Shown: piece after piece, positions 62,519 through 64,000 of the stretch
Layout of the letters: every line of letters starts with the position of its first letter
How positions within the stretch are numbered: the first letter of the stretch is position 1
Source: Parapedobacter defluvii
GTDB lineage: Bacteria; Bacteroidota; Bacteroidia; Sphingobacteriales; Sphingobacteriaceae
NCBI RefSeq assembly: GCF_014642075.1
Contig: NZ_BMIK01000003.1
Location: 124,001 to 188,000 of the forward strand
DNA length: 64,000 nucleotides
Reading direction: 5' to 3'
The notes under the pieces: model-generated
Databases searched by the model: none
Seen by the model: the letters and a program-made list of their open reading frames with translations, nothing else
What the model was told of the DNA's origin: nothing
Position numbers and translations under genes: made by a program

Positions 62519-63955
62519 TTAATTCTGCCACCACATTTTACCGTTCATGGTATCCCCTCCGATCCGTGAAGCAGCTTCCTCGTAATGTGACTGATTCAGT
62601 GATTGCTCCGCCAGCGGATAAGGGATCCGGTTGGGTACCTTGCCATCATTCACATTGGTGGGTCCCGGAACCAGGAGTGGGTACCCGGTGCGGCGGTACT
62701 CGCACCACGCTTCCATCCCCGTAAAAAACAGGGCAAAGAATTTTTGCAGATAGACTTTGGGCAGTTGTCCGTCAAATGCCACACCGGATTGCTGCAGATA
62801 TGCCGGCGTAAATGGGGCATCCCAGTATTCAAATGAAGCCTGGATCGCCGATTCATACAGGGTCTTCGCATCCGCCGAATAAAAGCCTTTAATCGCTGCC
62901 TCTGTCTTCAAAAACAAGACTTCAGACCAGGTCATCCAAATGGCAGGTTCTGTATTCGACTGGAAACGGGTACCCAGATACGACTGGAAATTATATCCGC
63001 CGTTGTAGTTGGCTGACTCAGATACCGGCAGCGCATTAGGCAGTCCTACGTATTCCGGATGATCCGTACCCATGCTCGCGTTGGTTGGCCGCGCATATTG
63101 AAACAACCGGCTATCGTTAAACTTAGATAACGAGTCGACGATAAATGCGCTGACAGATTTATACTTGAAATCAAAGTCTCTCACAAAATTCGGGGCCAGT
63201 GGATAAACATCCGGCAGGCTACCGCTGTACCGGTATACAAAATTATCGGCATTGCTTTCCATCAACGGAAACCGGTCCGGATTGGCTAACATTTCCCCGA
63301 TCAGCGTTTCTGTCGCAGGCGATTTTGCCGACATCCGCATCAAAAGCCGCAATCGGAGACTGTTTGCAAACTTCTTCCATTTCAGCATATCACCGCCGTA
63401 TATCGGATCACCTCCGTAAGCCAGCCCTCCGGAAACATCAACCCGTTCGGCCAGTTCCTGCAACCTGGCTACCATGTCCGAATAAATGCTTTCCTGCGTG
63501 TCGTATGCCGGTGTTAAAATCCTTTCGGAATCCGCCTTTCCCGCGTCTGTGTACGGGACATCCCCAAAGGTGTCGGTAATCACCGAAAAGATATAGATTT
63601 TGATGACCTCCGCGATAGTCGCGTAATTTGTTAACCCTTCACCTTGTCCACTCATGTCCACGATGTCATTCAAATCCCTTAGGCGCCCATACAACCCCCA
63701 TATTCCGTTGGAGTTTGCGGGTTGCAGCTTAAACCGCTGCACTTCAGTGAAGGTATTGTTCATGCAGGTATATTGAATCAACTCGTTGTTCAACTCAAAG
63801 GCATTGCCCACAAGTGTATTCGAAATGTTGTATAGTACCTGCGGCAAAACCACGCCGGGATTTACGTTTGCAGGCACATTCGGATTGATGTTGTCGATCT
63901 TTTCGCATCCACTTAACGAGAGGATGGCGAAACATACTAGAAAGGTCTTTCGCAT
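62519..63955 (-). CDS. SusD/RagB-family nutrient-binding outer membrane lipoprotein
   Basis: 478 residues. Lipoprotein signal MRKTFLVCFAILSLSGC. The SusD-like_2 type is indicated by INPNVPANVNPGVVLPQVLYNI, the TPR-like helices, and WMTWSEVLFLKTEAAIKG, YLQKFFALFFTGMEAWCEYRRTGYP near the end. It caps the SusC channel and captures the substrate. The partial SusC gene is immediately upstream. Confidence 0.94.
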   Translation of the reverse strand: MRKTFLVCFAILSLSGCEKIDNINPNVPANVNPGVVLPQVLYNISNTLVGNAFELNNELIQYTCMNNTFTEVQRFKLQPANSNGIWGLYGRLRDLNDIVDMSGQGEGLTNYATIAEVIKIYIFSVITDTFGDVPYTDAGKADSERILTPAYDTQESIYSDMVARLQELAERVDVSGGLAYGGDPIYGGDMLKWKKFANSLRLRLLMRMSAKSPATETLIGEMLANPDRFPLMESNADNFVYRYSGSLPDVYPLAPNFVRDFDFKYKSVSAFIVDSLSKFNDSRLFQYARPTNASMGTDHPEYVGLPNALPVSESANYNGGYNFQSYLGTRFQSNTEPAIWMTWSEVLFLKTEAAIKGFYSADAKTLYESAIQASFEYWDAPFTPAYLQQSGVAFDGQLPKVYLQKFFALFFTGMEAWCEYRRTGYPLLVPGPTNVNDGKVPNRIPYPLAEQSLNQSHYEEAASRIGGDTMNGKMWWQN

Positions 63956-63965
63956 CGCTGTTTTC

Positions 63966-64000
63966 TTATAACGTGATTTTAATATCTATTCCAAAACTCC
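63966..64000 (-). CDS. C-terminal end of a SusC-like TonB-dependent receptor (5' partial)
   Basis: On the minus strand the last codons read SFGIDIKITL then TAA (63,966-63,968), an outer-membrane beta-strand end, ten bases before the susD start codon. Position ahead of susD makes SusC the expected gene; the rest is outside the window. Confidence 0.6.
   Translation of the reverse strand, partial: SFGIDIKITL

Noticed and set aside
1..64000. IS elements and CRISPR arrays
   Set aside because: No DDE transposase with terminal repeats, no regularly spaced repeats and no cas genes were seen; the Rpn-family gene is a nuclease rather than an IS transposase.

Overview
The window looks like a chromosome segment of a Sphingobacteriaceae-type Bacteroidota (close to Parapedobacter, Pedobacter or Sphingobacterium). 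The reasons are the TAnnTTTG promoter elements, a SusC/SusD pair, Bacteroidota-type integrase and BfmA/BtgA mobilization genes, and weak Shine-Dalgarno signals. No database search was possible; names rest on motifs and remembered families.

Layout. (1) 1-7.9 kb is ordinary core genome: ribH, a small lipoprotein, an S4 RNA-binding protein, dapD, a YrdC/TsaC-type gene, folP, metG, a DoxX protein and a methyltransferase, ending in tRNA-Glu(TTC). (2) 7,967-44,474 is best read as one genomic island inserted in the 3' end of that tRNA gene. The last 21 bases of the tRNA region recur at 44,454-44,474 (19/21 identical), directly before a strong terminator that probably once followed the tRNA. The left end carries a tyrosine integrase, an Rpn-like nuclease and a four-gene mobilization operon. 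(3) Inside the island, 13.8-26.9 kb resembles an integron. A second tyrosine recombinase (minus strand) is divergent from an attI-like site at about 15,037. Three AT-rich units follow, separated by 124-base folded sites. Each unit begins with GTTANNNNCAATG and ends with the exact 10-base reverse complement of its own first 10 bases, as integron cassettes do. Unit 1 carries a tightly overlapping six-gene operon that looks like a defence system: AAA ATPase, 36-residue repeat protein, DEDDh exonuclease, DUF262-DUF1524 GmrSD-like nuclease, second DUF262 protein, WYL regulator. Unit 2 carries an SDR oxidoreductase and an AraC regulator with a clear operator. Unit 3 carries HxlR, DoxX, pirin and GNAT genes. 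(4) 27-44 kb is GC-richer, host-like stress cargo: cold-shock protein, RpoD-like sigma factor, glycosyltransferase, two fatty acid desaturases, alpha-amylase, receiver-Crp regulator, ECF sigma factor, CsbD-like protein, DUF892 ferritin-like protein, and a CheB-CheR-PAS-kinase fusion with its own receiver protein.

(5) 44.5-64 kb returns to chromosomal sequence. It holds a RibD-type reductase beside a decayed alcohol dehydrogenase, a GDPD phosphodiesterase, an ArsR-SRPBCC-DoxX cluster with a perfect 18-base palindromic operator, DUF4256, DUF488 and truncated haemoglobin genes, and an RND efflux operon. The end is a minus-strand SusC-SusD locus with a secreted LVIVD/BNR protein and two metallophosphoesterases, suggesting uptake and dephosphorylation of a phosphorylated substrate.

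The most unusual content is the integron-like cassette array and the defence-like operon in its first cassette. No CRISPR array and no intact IS element were seen.
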